Positions 52,456-61,471 of a stretch of 64,000 nucleotides of DNA are shown piece by piece. The first letter of the stretch is position 1. The number at the start of each line of letters is the position of its first letter. The position numbers and the translations under genes were made by a program. Location: contig NZ_NXGV01000001.1 in the NCBI RefSeq assembly GCF_002407605.1, forward strand, positions 1,362,895 to 1,426,894. The letters run 5' to 3'. The notes beneath the pieces are model-generated. The model saw only the letters and a program-made list of their open reading frames with translations. It made no database searches and had not been told where the DNA came from. Origin of the DNA: Marinobacter sp. ANT_B65. GTDB lineage: Bacteria > Pseudomonadota > Gammaproteobacteria > Pseudomonadales > Oleiphilaceae.

Positions 52456-53799
52456 ATGGCCAAATTTGCGCTCCTGTTTCTCTTTTTATTTGCTTCCGGA
52501 ATTCTAGCCGCACTCTTTATTTCACCTGTCTCGGCGGTACTCGTTTATCAGTTGGTTTACTTCGTTAATCCGGATAATAGTTGGTGGGCCGCCAGTATTC
52601 CAGGTTTGCAGTATTCATTTATAGCTGCTTTATTGATGTTGTTTATGCTGACGATTCGTTATAAAGAGCTGTCAGGTAAAGCTCAATGGAAGGATCAGCC
52701 TGTATTTAAATGGATGATCGCAATATTGTTTATGTATGTGTTTATGATTAACTTTGCAGTTGTCACTGGGGTCCACAAGTCATTCACGTATGAATTTACA
52801 AAGCTTGTTATTATTATTCTTGCAGCATATAAGTTAATCACTTCAGAGAGAGCTTTGAACGCATGCCTGTGGGCTTATATAGCTGGTGTTACATACATAG
52901 GATATATTGCATACTCGGTGGGCCGTGATGGGCAAGGGCGTGTTGAAGGCATCGGAATGATCGATACGGGCGGTGATGGAAATATGACTGCTGCGGCTAT
53001 GGTACCTGCCCTGATTATTCTTACCTATATGGCATGGATGGGAAATAAAAAAATCAGAATATTGGCCATTATTTGTGGTGGGTTTATCGCTAATGGCATT
53101 GTTTTGATCAATAGCCGAGGCGCATTTCTTGGAGCAGTAGTCGGTGCACTTTTCTTCCTGATGTACATGATATTTTCAAGGTATCAGCGAAAGGGGCAGA
53201 AGGGGACTGCGATTTTGATCATTCTGATAGGCCTTTCTGGCACGATCTACGTTGCTGATGAGGCTTTCTGGTCCCGTATGGAGACGCTTCAGGACATTGA
53301 TGATGGTGGGAAAAGTGGCTCTCACAGAATAGATTTCTGGATGGCAACCTTTGATGTGTTAGAAGATTATCCGCTAGGTGTTGGTGTTCAGGGATTTATT
53401 GAATTAAGCCCCAACTACCTGCCTGAACATTATTTTGAAGGTCGAAAAGTAGGAAAAGCAACCCATTCTACCTGGTTTCAGGCTCTCTCGGAAATTGGTT
53501 GGATCGGTTTCTTGTTCCTGTCAGCACTTATTATTTCGACCTTTAAGCTTTCTCGAAAGACCAAGCGGTATTTGATCCAGGTCGAAAATTACGATGCCTA
53601 TTTTAAGGTCCTGGCTCTGGAAGGAGCCTTGATCAGTTTTCTTGTTGCTGCCAGTTTTATTGATCGTGCACGATCTGAAATGCTTTACTGGTTGATATTA
53701 TTTATTGCTATAGCCTCTAATATTTACTACTTGCGTTTCGTCGATCCTGGAAGTAAAAAACGAAAAACCCTTGGTGCTGTGGGTGCCCATAGATCATGA
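52456..53799 (+). CDS. O-antigen-ligase-like protein, exosortase A-associated
   Basis: 447 residues with about ten to twelve membrane helices. The large periplasmic loop holds 'SRMETLQDIDDGGKSGSHRIDFWMATFDVLEDYPLGVGVQGFIELSP' (about 275-320) and 'KATHSTWFQALSEIGWIGF' (about 334-352). These are Wzy_C / O-antigen ligase motifs, including the conserved Arg and His. 'VLINSRGAFLGAVVGALFF' precedes the loop. It fits the putative O-glycosylation ligase of exosortase-A systems (TIGR03097 from memory). It could polymerise the repeat or attach glycan to PEP-CTERM proteins. It is AT-richer than upstream genes. Confidence 0.85.
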   Translation: MAKFALLFLFLFASGILAALFISPVSAVLVYQLVYFVNPDNSWWAASIPGLQYSFIAALLMLFMLTIRYKELSGKAQWKDQPVFKWMIAILFMYVFMINFAVVTGVHKSFTYEFTKLVIIILAAYKLITSERALNACLWAYIAGVTYIGYIAYSVGRDGQGRVEGIGMIDTGGDGNMTAAAMVPALIILTYMAWMGNKKIRILAIICGGFIANGIVLINSRGAFLGAVVGALFFLMYMIFSRYQRKGQKGTAILIILIGLSGTIYVADEAFWSRMETLQDIDDGGKSGSHRIDFWMATFDVLEDYPLGVGVQGFIELSPNYLPEHYFEGRKVGKATHSTWFQALSEIGWIGFLFLSALIISTFKLSRKTKRYLIQVENYDAYFKVLALEGALISFLVAASFIDRARSEMLYWLILFIAIASNIYYLRFVDPGSKKRKTLGAVGAHRS

Positions 53800-54707
53800 A
53801 TAAACTCGTATCAGTTATTGTCCCGGTTTACAATCGTGCTCATTTAGTATCGGAAACTATAGAAAGTATCCTTGCCCAGACCTACGAACCTGTTGAAATT
53901 ATTTTGATAAATGATGGTTCAACCGACGAATCTCTGTCGATATTAAAGAAATATGAAGGTCAGTTTCCGGAGAATATTCGTGTTATTGATCAGAAAAATC
54001 AGGGGCAAATTGCAGCAAGAAATAACGGTATAAAAATAGCGCAGGGCGAGTATGTTGCATTTCTCGATAGTGATGATCTGTGGTTAGAAGAAAAACTTGA
54101 GCGCCAGATCCCACTTTTTGAAGAGGGAGTGGCTTTGGTATATTCCGGAACAAATATAATTGATGAGAACGGGCTTACTATTCGAACAGAGCCCGCCGAC
54201 CAGTCGATTTCTGGATATATCTACCCTCAATTATTGGTCAAGAACAGGATGACTGGCGGTACAGTAGTGGTAACCGCAGAAGTTTTAAAGCAAGTCGGGG
54301 GTTTCTCAACCGAATTTAAGGCCGCTGAAAACTGGGATCTTTGGTTGCGAATATGCAAGCTTTATAGTGCCAGGGTGATATCTGAGCCTTTAATCAAGTA
54401 CCGGGTCCACAGTCAGAATATGTCAGGTGATGGTCAGCTTATGCTCGGTGCGAAGCTACAAATAATTAAAAAGCACTGTGACATCCACTCCAAAGATTCG
54501 GTTGTTGCCCGTTACTCTCGTCAGGCCTATGCAGACTACCACTACCGGGCGGGTCTTAACCATTTTGCTACCGCTCAATACCAGCTTGCGAGAAGGGAAT
54601 TCATTTCAGTATTGAAATTTTCCTGGTTTTACGAGGATACGTGGCTGCGCCTGATACGAAGTGTAATTGGTGCCCGCGGTAACCAGCTGTTGCGCAGCTT
54701 TAAATAG
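53796..54707 (+). CDS. Family 2 glycosyltransferase
   Basis: 303 residues. GT-A motifs: 'VSVIVPVYNRAHLVSETIESILAQTYEPVEIILINDGSTDES' (residues 4-45), 'NQGQIAARNNGIKIAQGEYVAFLDSDDLW' with the DxD motif D98-S-D-D region, and 'AAENWDLWLRICK' (ED-like catalytic base region). There is no membrane segment. ATGA overlap with the ligase gene. Probably adds one sugar of the repeat unit. Confidence 0.92.
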   Translation: MNKLVSVIVPVYNRAHLVSETIESILAQTYEPVEIILINDGSTDESLSILKKYEGQFPENIRVIDQKNQGQIAARNNGIKIAQGEYVAFLDSDDLWLEEKLERQIPLFEEGVALVYSGTNIIDENGLTIRTEPADQSISGYIYPQLLVKNRMTGGTVVVTAEVLKQVGGFSTEFKAAENWDLWLRICKLYSARVISEPLIKYRVHSQNMSGDGQLMLGAKLQIIKKHCDIHSKDSVVARYSRQAYADYHYRAGLNHFATAQYQLARREFISVLKFSWFYEDTWLRLIRSVIGARGNQLLRSFK

Positions 54708-54732
54708 CAAATCTCCAGACCCAGGAAATTGC

Positions 54733-56172
54733 ATGGCTAATGTAAGAAAGGCTGTTATCTTCTCATCTCTGGGGCGTTACCTGTTGATGGTTGTGGGGCT
54801 AATCAATACAATGATAGTTGCCCGGTTATTATCGCCATCAGAAATAGGGACGTTTGCCGTTGCCAGTTCATTGGTTATGATAATGGCAGAATTCAGAGTT
54901 TTGGGAGCCAATGCATATCTTATTCGTGAGAAAGAGTTAACAGATGAAAAGATACGCTCGTCTTATGGGCTGACTATACTCGTTTCCTGGTTTATGGGGT
55001 CGATGATCATTGCAGCATCGTATCCACTGTCTGATTTTTTTGAAATAGAGGAGATAGGGCCTCTTTTCATGTTGCTTTCGCTAAGTTTCTTTATCGCTCC
55101 TTATATCAGCATTCCCCACGCTATTTTGAGTCGAAGTTATAAGTTTGGTCTGATTTCAAATGTCTATTTTTGTGCGGCGATTACGAATATTACTGTCACA
55201 GTTTCCTTTATCTATTTTGGTTTCAGTTTCTATTCTTTAGCCTTCGGTAATATGGCTTCAGTTTTTGTCCAGTCTGTACTGTTTTTATATGCCAGTCGTG
55301 ACGTGCCTGTATACATGCCAAAATTTAATAATATGCGCGTTATTGCTAAAATAGGCGTATATACATCTCTGGGACATGTAATCAGAAAAGCCCAACACAC
55401 TGCGCCAGACATGGTCATAGGGAAAATGGGAACGCCAACAGAAGTCGGGCTCTTCTCCCGGGGACTTGGTTTTATGGTTTTTGTAAGCGATTCGATTATG
55501 TCTGGGGTTTACCCGGTTGCGGCCCCGTATTTAGCGGACATTAAGAATAGAGGTGAGAATGTTTCTACGGCATATCTCAATGCTTCTCAGCTTATTACCG
55601 GGGTTTTGTGGCCAGTTCTTGCAGTAGGCAGTGTGGCCAGTCTCCCGGCTATCAGATTGATGTTCGGGGACCAGTGGGATTCTGCCGCTCCTCTCGCATC
55701 TATTGTCGCTGTCTGGGCTATGCTCAGAGCTCCCCATGTACTGGCACCACAAGCCCTTATAACGCTGGGGCACGAAAGTTCGATGTTTGCCAAGGAGCTT
55801 GTTGTATTTATAATATTTTTAGTTTCTATTATTTTGGGCTATCAGATTGATGGCATTCATGGAGTAGCGTATGGATTTGTAATTGGGGGCATTGCGGACT
55901 TGGTTGTCTCTGCTCTCGTTACCCATATTCGTATAGGGTTGCCTGTGTTCAAGCACATGGCGTGTCTGGTTCCCAGTTTAATGGTTACAACCGCTTGCTG
56001 GGCAGGGGTTCAAGGCATAGCATATGTTTGGCCATTTAACGAAACCCCGCCGATCCTATCATTCCTGCAGATACTCATGGTATTGCCTTTAGTCTGGATA
56101 CTTGGGCTCTTCATATTCAAGCATCCACTGAGATTAGAACTTACCAGGATTGCCGGTATCTTCCGGAAATGA
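54733..56172 (+). CDS. Oligosaccharide flippase (Wzx-like)
   Basis: The start is ATG 54733 (MANVRKAVIFSS...) with AGGAAA upstream. The longer frame from 54667 overlaps the previous gene and lacks a plausible N-terminus. The product is 479 residues with about fourteen hydrophobic helices. 'SSLGRYLLMVVGLINTMIVARLLSPSEIGTFAVASSLVMIMAEFRVLGANAYLIRE' (residues about 9-65) is the standard PST/MATE-type flippase beginning. 'GLFSRGLGFMVFV' lies mid-protein. It moves lipid-linked repeat units to the periplasm. Together with the ligase-like gene it completes a Wzx/Wzy-type route. Confidence 0.9.
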   Translation: MANVRKAVIFSSLGRYLLMVVGLINTMIVARLLSPSEIGTFAVASSLVMIMAEFRVLGANAYLIREKELTDEKIRSSYGLTILVSWFMGSMIIAASYPLSDFFEIEEIGPLFMLLSLSFFIAPYISIPHAILSRSYKFGLISNVYFCAAITNITVTVSFIYFGFSFYSLAFGNMASVFVQSVLFLYASRDVPVYMPKFNNMRVIAKIGVYTSLGHVIRKAQHTAPDMVIGKMGTPTEVGLFSRGLGFMVFVSDSIMSGVYPVAAPYLADIKNRGENVSTAYLNASQLITGVLWPVLAVGSVASLPAIRLMFGDQWDSAAPLASIVAVWAMLRAPHVLAPQALITLGHESSMFAKELVVFIIFLVSIILGYQIDGIHGVAYGFVIGGIADLVVSALVTHIRIGLPVFKHMACLVPSLMVTTACWAGVQGIAYVWPFNETPPILSFLQILMVLPLVWILGLFIFKHPLRLELTRIAGIFRK

Positions 56173-56229
56173 TCGTATCGTTAGATGGGATAATATAAAA
56201 ACATGTTAGTACTTGGTTTCAGCCCGAGG

Positions 56230-57138
56230 TTATTTCCCCTGTTCACTGAGAAAACAGTCCAGGACCTGTTTTAACCAGGTTCGATAGGGTTTTCGCTTTT
56301 CGCCAGTACTCCATGGGCCCAGCCTGAGTAAAAGGTGATGGAGAAAGTGCCAGTGAATGACATCTTTTGAAATTCCAAGGGTCTGAGCCGATGTGACAAT
56401 AGTGTAGTTAGCAGAAATGTTTGCTGCATTAACTGGATCAGCCGGGCTGGAAGGGAGCGAAAGGGCTAGTGTGAAGTGGTCATACATGGGCATACCTGTT
56501 ATTCCGAAATCTTCAAAATCGATCACTGTAATATCATCAGTATCAATGATCAGGTTGTTCAGACAAAAATCCCCATGCTGTGGAACTGCCGGGGAATCCG
56601 GTTCTTGGGAAAGCTCTCTGATTGCCTTCTTAACAACTTTGTCAAGGCGCGGGCCCGGCGTTTCTCCGGTCATTTGATAACCGGCGTAGGCATTCTGTAG
56701 TTCTTCATGGGGCTTGATATCCCTGGCTTCGCTCGTTTCTGCCCGGGAAATCGCTGCCTGAAAATTTTTGAGTGTTTCCCATATACGCTTCTCAAGCCGC
56801 GTTCTTTCATCTTCTGAGCGGACTCTGGATTTTAGCTGGAACCAGGGAAGCCCTCGCACACCGTGCTGAACGTCATACTCTTCGCCTGAATACATATAGA
56901 GCCCTATAGGTTGAGGAACAAGGGCTCCTGCAAGCTTGTAGAGTTGAGTATGAACGTTGTGGGATTTCAGAGCTGGCTGGCCGTCAATTTTACGAACAAC
57001 GTAAATCGGATAGTCCGACTTTTGATCAAACGCAAGGTAAATAGGCCTGCTAGTACTTATGCATGCAATTGAGTATTCAGATTTTTTTTTATCATCAAGC
57101 AAACCTGTATTGGAGAGCAACTGTTTTATAAACAACAT
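56230..57138 (-). CDS. APH/choline-kinase-fold phosphotransferase family protein
   Basis: 302 residues. 'QHGDFCLNNLIID' (about residues 190-202) is the HxDxxxxN catalytic loop, followed by 'ITVIDFEDFGITGMPMYDHFTLALSLPSS', with the metal-binding D-F-E. These are hallmarks of the aminoglycoside-phosphotransferase-like kinases. The N-terminal lobe ('YPIYVVRKIDG') has a Lys/Arg. It is not near a resistance determinant. In a glycan locus it may phosphorylate a sugar, choline or lipid head group. It lies 2 bases after an unknown ORF on the same strand and is convergent with the flippase gene. Confidence 0.8.
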   Translation of the reverse strand: MLFIKQLLSNTGLLDDKKKSEYSIACISTSRPIYLAFDQKSDYPIYVVRKIDGQPALKSHNVHTQLYKLAGALVPQPIGLYMYSGEEYDVQHGVRGLPWFQLKSRVRSEDERTRLEKRIWETLKNFQAAISRAETSEARDIKPHEELQNAYAGYQMTGETPGPRLDKVVKKAIRELSQEPDSPAVPQHGDFCLNNLIIDTDDITVIDFEDFGITGMPMYDHFTLALSLPSSPADPVNAANISANYTIVTSAQTLGISKDVIHWHFLHHLLLRLGPWSTGEKRKPYRTWLKQVLDCFLSEQGK

Positions 57139-57140
57139 GA

Positions 57141-57614
57141 TTAATCCCTGTACAGAATAAGTCCCAAGCCACCTATAGCCGGGTTGGCACCTAGTAACCT
57201 GCTGATAATATATTTAATTAGGCCAACAATAGCGGAAGTATCTCCCGGAAGAACGTTGGCTGACACGTAACGGTCGGCATTGGTGTGTAGTTGATACACG
57301 CAAGCCGGGTATTTTAAAGACGGGTAGATGCCAACGAGGCTTGTATCCGATAGCTTGTATTCCTGGGAAAGCTGCTGCTTTAGTTTTTTCAGTACAACCA
57401 GGCTTTGGTAAAGGGTTTTTATATTGCGTAATTTATGGGTGCTGCTACTCGTAGCCACAATAATACAGCATTGCCTGGATGTGGTGAGAATCCCTTTGGT
57501 TTCAAGCAACGTTGATGCGTGATCAGCAAGCTGTAGTGTCGCGATAGGGCTCTGTAAAACATCTTTGAGTTGGGAGTATTCTTCTTTGACACTGAGCTCT
57601 GACATGGCAAGCAT
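57141..57614 (-). CDS. Unknown protein, paired with the kinase-like gene
   Basis: 157 residues (or 154 from ATG 57605). Neither start has a good ribosome-binding site. No membrane helix or recognised motif. Segments 'SQLKDVLQSPIATLQLADHASTLL', 'YQSLVVLKKLKQQLSQEYKLSDTSLVGIYPSL' and 'ANPAIGGLGLILYRD' look like a mixed alpha/beta fold. It ends 2 bases before the kinase-like gene, so the two are probably one transcript and may form a two-subunit enzyme or regulator. I do not recognise it. Confidence 0.55.
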   Translation of the reverse strand: MLAMSELSVKEEYSQLKDVLQSPIATLQLADHASTLLETKGILTTSRQCCIIVATSSSTHKLRNIKTLYQSLVVLKKLKQQLSQEYKLSDTSLVGIYPSLKYPACVYQLHTNADRYVSANVLPGDTSAIVGLIKYIISRLLGANPAIGGLGLILYRD

Positions 57615-58035
57615 AGGTTAATAAGATTTTGAATGGGAGCGGACTGGCGGTATATGGCAGCCTCACTGTCGCTGGTAGGCATATCTTACCTTATTTTTTG
57701 GTTAAATCACTGTATTATAAGAATTACCTGAAAAAACAGAAGGTGAGAAGCGCACGCTACTGTTGAGGCGCTAGCCGTGACGTTGCCGGTGTTAGCGGTT
57801 AGGTAACAAACTATTGATTTTGGTAACACTGATGACAAAATGCTAGTGGTTCCCAGTTGTTCGAAGCTGCTTTGATTAAGCTGGTATGTACTATCATTGA
57901 GCACAGGGATCTTGAGGTGCTTTCAATACCCTTCTTGGTTGGCAAGGAGCGAGTTCTCGAGGGGGGCGGGTTCAAGCAAGGGTTCGAATCTGTCTGACTG
58001 AACTTTTCCGCTCATGCTGGGCGAAGGAATAGATT
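57615..58035. other. Non-coding stretch before the secreted protein gene
   Basis: The 421 bases lie between divergent genes. The region next to the unknown ORF is AT-rich and the part from 57940 to 57980 is G-rich. A weak sigma-54-like TTGGCA occurs at 57938-57943 but lacks a -12 GC. A tRNA T-loop-like string at 57980-57990 has no pairing arms. No ORF looks real. Promoters for both flanking genes are presumably here. Confidence 0.4.
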
Positions 58036-59259
58036 ATGTTATTGAAAAACAAGGTGCTGACTAATTGCCTCTTGGCAAGTTTTGTACTGTTTGGTGCATC
58101 AGCTATCCAAGCGGAGGTTATCTTCTCGGAGACTTTTGACGATCAACCGGACTGGACTAGTGGCTTGCCAGAAAATGACCGAGGTTCGTTCTCAATGGCC
58201 GGCAGTATTAAAGGAGGGTGGGATGTTGATGTTGTGCAGACTGCAGGTGTTCATACGATACCTGACGGCTGGGATTTCGTACGGCAAACGCCTTCATACG
58301 CTCCGTCGCTGGGTGACGCTGACCGGCACGAGACGCTTGAGGTAAGTTCTAAGTCTACGGCTGAAAATCCTAACAGAGCAAAAGGTAAGATAGGAAAATC
58401 GCTTGTTTCTTGGCGAGATAGTGATATATCAAAAGGAGAAAATTCTTTTCAATCTGACGGGATATTATTGAAATATTATCCCGAAGGTTTCGATCAGCTA
58501 TATATCGAGTTTTGGGTCAACTTCTCCGACACGACTGTCGCAACCTACTACAACCCAGATTATAAAACCGCAACGACAGGTCTGAGTAAGCTCTTCCGGG
58601 TATATCACTGGGATGGGTCGGGGCTTACATTTGACTATTATTCGAACAAAAACCCTAACTTTCTCTGGGGTTTTGAGGGACGACCAGCATCCCAGTCAGG
58701 TTACGGATTCAGGAACCTGTTATCTGCATTGACACGCAGAACTGACGGTGGCGACCCCGGCCAGAGCAAGTTTCTTGACAGTAAAGGCAGTCCCTCTAAC
58801 GATCTTCCGTCCTCATACCATCCGAACACGCTTGCTGCCTATAATGGCTCGGCGCTCAAGGATAAGCGGGATGGAGGCGTGATGGGCCCTAATGTGGGTG
58901 CAGTTGATATTGATCAGGTTTTTGGGAGCGAAAGTCAATGGACCAAAGTGGCGTTTTTTGTGAAAATGAACAGCGCTCCAGGAGCCTACGATGGCCAACT
59001 GATTCAGTGGATCGACGACAGAAAAATCATTGAAATAAACACGATGCAGTGGGTTGCTTCTACCCGAGACATGGTGAAATGGAATGCTTTTGGTTTTGGC
59101 GGTAATGACAACTTCAATAAGTATCCCAACGAACTCCGCCACGAAGAGTGGTATGCATTTGATGATATTATGGTGGCGACTGAAATTCCTGCCGAGCTGC
59201 TGGTTGATTTGCAGAACAAGGCCGAGCCTGGTCCACCTTTAAGTATTGCTGTTGAATAA
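58036..59259 (+). CDS. Secreted beta-rich protein, possible polysaccharide-binding or lyase-like
   Basis: 407 residues with a Sec signal peptide (cleavage after IQA, about residue 27). The mature part begins 'EVIFSETFDDQPDW', the typical first strand of concanavalin-type jelly-roll domains. It contains many aromatic residues: 'LYIEFWVNFSDTTVATYYNP' and 'KLFRVYHWDGSGLTFDYY'. 'QWTKVAFFVKMN' and 'DGQLIQWIDDRKIIEINTMQWVA' follow, then 'EEWYAFDDIMVATEIP' as the last strand. It has no PEP-CTERM signal, membrane anchor or recognised catalytic signature. In this locus it may bind or depolymerise the exopolysaccharide. Only the fold type and secretion are supported. It is isolated, with its own promoter region and terminator. 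Confidence 0.65.
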   Translation: MLLKNKVLTNCLLASFVLFGASAIQAEVIFSETFDDQPDWTSGLPENDRGSFSMAGSIKGGWDVDVVQTAGVHTIPDGWDFVRQTPSYAPSLGDADRHETLEVSSKSTAENPNRAKGKIGKSLVSWRDSDISKGENSFQSDGILLKYYPEGFDQLYIEFWVNFSDTTVATYYNPDYKTATTGLSKLFRVYHWDGSGLTFDYYSNKNPNFLWGFEGRPASQSGYGFRNLLSALTRRTDGGDPGQSKFLDSKGSPSNDLPSSYHPNTLAAYNGSALKDKRDGGVMGPNVGAVDIDQVFGSESQWTKVAFFVKMNSAPGAYDGQLIQWIDDRKIIEINTMQWVASTRDMVKWNAFGFGGNDNFNKYPNELRHEEWYAFDDIMVATEIPAELLVDLQNKAEPGPPLSIAVE

Positions 59260-59270
59260 TTTTGTCGCAC

Positions 59271-59303
59271 TGGTTATCCCCTGATTATAGTAGGGGATAA
59301 CCA
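59271..59303. terminator. Hairpin between convergent genes
   Basis: A perfect 12-bp stem (TGGTTATCCCCT at 59271-59282, AGGGGATAACCA at 59292-59303) has a nine-base loop. It lies between the secreted protein gene and the convergent acyltransferase gene. No strong T-run, but the stem is long enough to terminate or protect both transcripts. Confidence 0.65.
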
Positions 59304-59349
59304 ATGAGCTTTTGATCGAATAGTTTTCGACTGTCAGCGATGTGAATAG

Positions 59350-60471
59350 TTAGCTTGGTGCTGCCTCATTCCTGAAAAAAGATAACACCGTGCTACGGCA
59401 CTTATGGGCGATGATACGAGAAATGTCACCTAAGGGTTTTGCGAGAATTAATGTAATTACAACAACCAATAACATGCGCAGAAGTGCTAACCCTAATTCA
59501 CCTGAGAGATTTTCCAGCTTGAATGCTTTCTCGACACCAAACAGAACTAAAGTATGCAGGAGGAATACGGAGTAAGCGTAGCGGTTGGTGTAAAGAATCA
59601 GCGCCTCGGCTTTTGGGATTTTACGAAGAATGAAGAGAACTTGTTTGCGCAATGCAAGGAATAGATAAATTCCGAAGAATGACAGCAGTATGTAATAAAT
59701 TGAGTGTGTTTTAACATGATCTTTCAATTGAAAGTTAAAATCGAAAACAAAAAAGAAAAAAGCAGTTAATAAAAGTAATAGCAGAGCTATAAGTCCATAC
59801 GTGCTCTCACTGAGATCTGAAAAGTATCGGTAGTGAAGTCCTCCATAGATGAATATCCCAAGAAACATAAAGCTTTTCCAGAACTGGTGGCCCCAGCGTA
59901 TGTCTGAAAGAAACTCAGTGGTCGTAATAGTTTCGTATGCAGGGTAATAAAACGTGTTTGCCAGAGAAAGGCAGATAGAAGCAATGAGCACTGCCCAAAG
60001 CACCCATGTTCTGGATCTGGAAATCGCAAAGAGTGGTGCAGACAAAAATACAATAAATATCAGTGAGTTGATGAACCAGATTTGATTCAGAGGAAAAAAT
60101 ATGGTGTCAAAGTCCGGCCAGACAACTAGCCAGCTTATCAAGTCTGATGCTGCGGGTAGTTTTTCAGGGTATAGCGTCAAGGTCAGAAAATAGACAAATA
60201 TCGAGAAGACATAAAAAGGCATTATAATCAGGATTACTCTTTTTACCAGATATTCCATTGAGTTTCGGGCTCGCTTGAAGCTGTAATAACTGACTGCCCC
60301 CGAAACAAAGAATAAGACGGGCAAGAAAATTCCTATATATTGCGAGTATGGTGGGTAAAACCAAGATAGCCCCAAATGCACCAACATTACTCTTAAGATC
60401 GAAATCCCTCGCATTATGTCTATGTAATGTTTTTTTTCATCCGTTAATTCCAGGACCTCTTCTTTTAACAT
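59350..60471 (-). CDS. Acyltransferase family 3 (OafA-like) membrane protein
   Basis: 373 residues with about ten membrane helices. 'HYIDIMRGISILRVMLVHLGLSWFYPPYSQYIGIFLPVLFFVSGAVSYYSFKR' (about residues 15-67) contains the conserved R-G-x-S/A-I-L and HxG/'FFxSG' motifs of acyltransferase-3 proteins. These add acetyl or other acyl groups to sugars in polysaccharides, LPS and glycopeptides. It is the last gene of a minus-strand unit, one base after the GT2 gene. AT-rich codon use. Confidence 0.9.
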   Translation of the reverse strand: MLKEEVLELTDEKKHYIDIMRGISILRVMLVHLGLSWFYPPYSQYIGIFLPVLFFVSGAVSYYSFKRARNSMEYLVKRVILIIMPFYVFSIFVYFLTLTLYPEKLPAASDLISWLVVWPDFDTIFFPLNQIWFINSLIFIVFLSAPLFAISRSRTWVLWAVLIASICLSLANTFYYPAYETITTTEFLSDIRWGHQFWKSFMFLGIFIYGGLHYRYFSDLSESTYGLIALLLLLLTAFFFFVFDFNFQLKDHVKTHSIYYILLSFFGIYLFLALRKQVLFILRKIPKAEALILYTNRYAYSVFLLHTLVLFGVEKAFKLENLSGELGLALLRMLLVVVITLILAKPLGDISRIIAHKCRSTVLSFFRNEAAPS

Positions 60472-60472
60472 G

Positions 60473-61471
60473 TTAATCCCTTTTATTTTTTGTAAGGTTG
60501 GTTGTGGAGCGAATTAAACTCTTTAAAGTTCCCAGACTCCTTCCGACCAAATACATTAAATCCAGGCAGTATATTTTTAGTATTTCTGAAGGTGTTTTTG
60601 TGAAGTTACCTGATCTTATTAAGCGCTTTAATGAAAGTAGGGATGGAGTTGTTAATAGAGCGGCTAGAGTGATTGCGATTAAAAAAGTGTTTTTCGATAC
60701 CATTATTTGTATTATTAGTGAAAGTAGTAAGAAAATAAAAAGTAACGTGATCAAGAAAATCGGGTCTTTAAATGACTTTTTTAAATTGTCAGTATAATTT
60801 TCGGAATGCCAAATCTGACGATTTATAAACTGCATAGGGGTTTTTGCGTTGCCCAAGTGGGTGACGTCCAATGAATGACAAATAAATACAGCTGAGTTTT
60901 CAGAAAGTAACCGGTTATGGAGGTCAGTATCTTCTCCAGATGATACTAGTTCATTAAAGCCATCTATCTGAAAAAAGAGTTTCCTGGGTAACATCGTGCT
61001 TGCACCAATTAAATGTTTGGGCAAGGTGGGTTGACCTTCACTGTCCTCTAACAGCCATGAAGTTTCTACCCATGTGGCGTTACTGGGTAGCTTCACACCG
61101 CCTCCATACGCGGTGTTCGGTCTGTCCTTAATTAATTTCTCCGCTCTGTTCAACCAGTCCTTGTCCATAAGGCAATCAGCATCTATGAAAACGAGAATCT
61201 GCCCACGAGCCTTTGCAGCGCCGTAGTTTCGTACAGCCCCAACATTCCCCTCCGTAAGCTCAAAAACCCTGGCCTGGCCGGTGTTAAGTGCAATCTCACG
61301 GGTTCGATCCTGTGATCCGTTGTCTACAACGATCACTTCATACTGAGCGCTGTCATAGTCAGAGCTAAAAACGGAACGGAGGCATGAGCCGATGTGCTCT
61401 TCTTCGTTATGGGCCGGCATCACGATTGAAAAATAGGGCGAAGAGGTCTCTGTTTTCGTTAGTTCATTCAT
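60473..61471 (-). CDS. Family 2 glycosyltransferase with C-terminal membrane helices
   Basis: 332 residues. 'FSIVMPAHNEEEHIGSCLRSVFSSDYDSAQYEVIVVDNGSQDRT' (about 13-56), DxD in 'ILVFIDADCLMDKDW' (about 92-106), and 'SSGEDTDLHNRLL' are GT-A/GT2 motifs. Two hydrophobic helices (about residues 233-280) may anchor it to the membrane. Its ATG overlaps the stop of the CapK-like gene. It probably builds part of the repeat unit or transfers a modified sugar. Confidence 0.9.
   Translation of the reverse strand: MNELTKTETSSPYFSIVMPAHNEEEHIGSCLRSVFSSDYDSAQYEVIVVDNGSQDRTREIALNTGQARVFELTEGNVGAVRNYGAAKARGQILVFIDADCLMDKDWLNRAEKLIKDRPNTAYGGGVKLPSNATWVETSWLLEDSEGQPTLPKHLIGASTMLPRKLFFQIDGFNELVSSGEDTDLHNRLLSENSAVFICHSLDVTHLGNAKTPMQFINRQIWHSENYTDNLKKSFKDPIFLITLLFIFLLLSLIIQIMVSKNTFLIAITLAALLTTPSLLSLKRLIRSGNFTKTPSEILKIYCLDLMYLVGRSLGTLKSLIRSTTNLTKNKRD

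Noticed and set aside
57937..57955. Possible sigma-54 promoter before the secreted protein gene
   Set aside because: TTGGCA is followed by GT where GC is needed.
57975..57995. tRNA T-loop-like string GGTTCGAATC
   Set aside because: Flanking bases do not form a T-stem, and no acceptor or anticodon arms are present.
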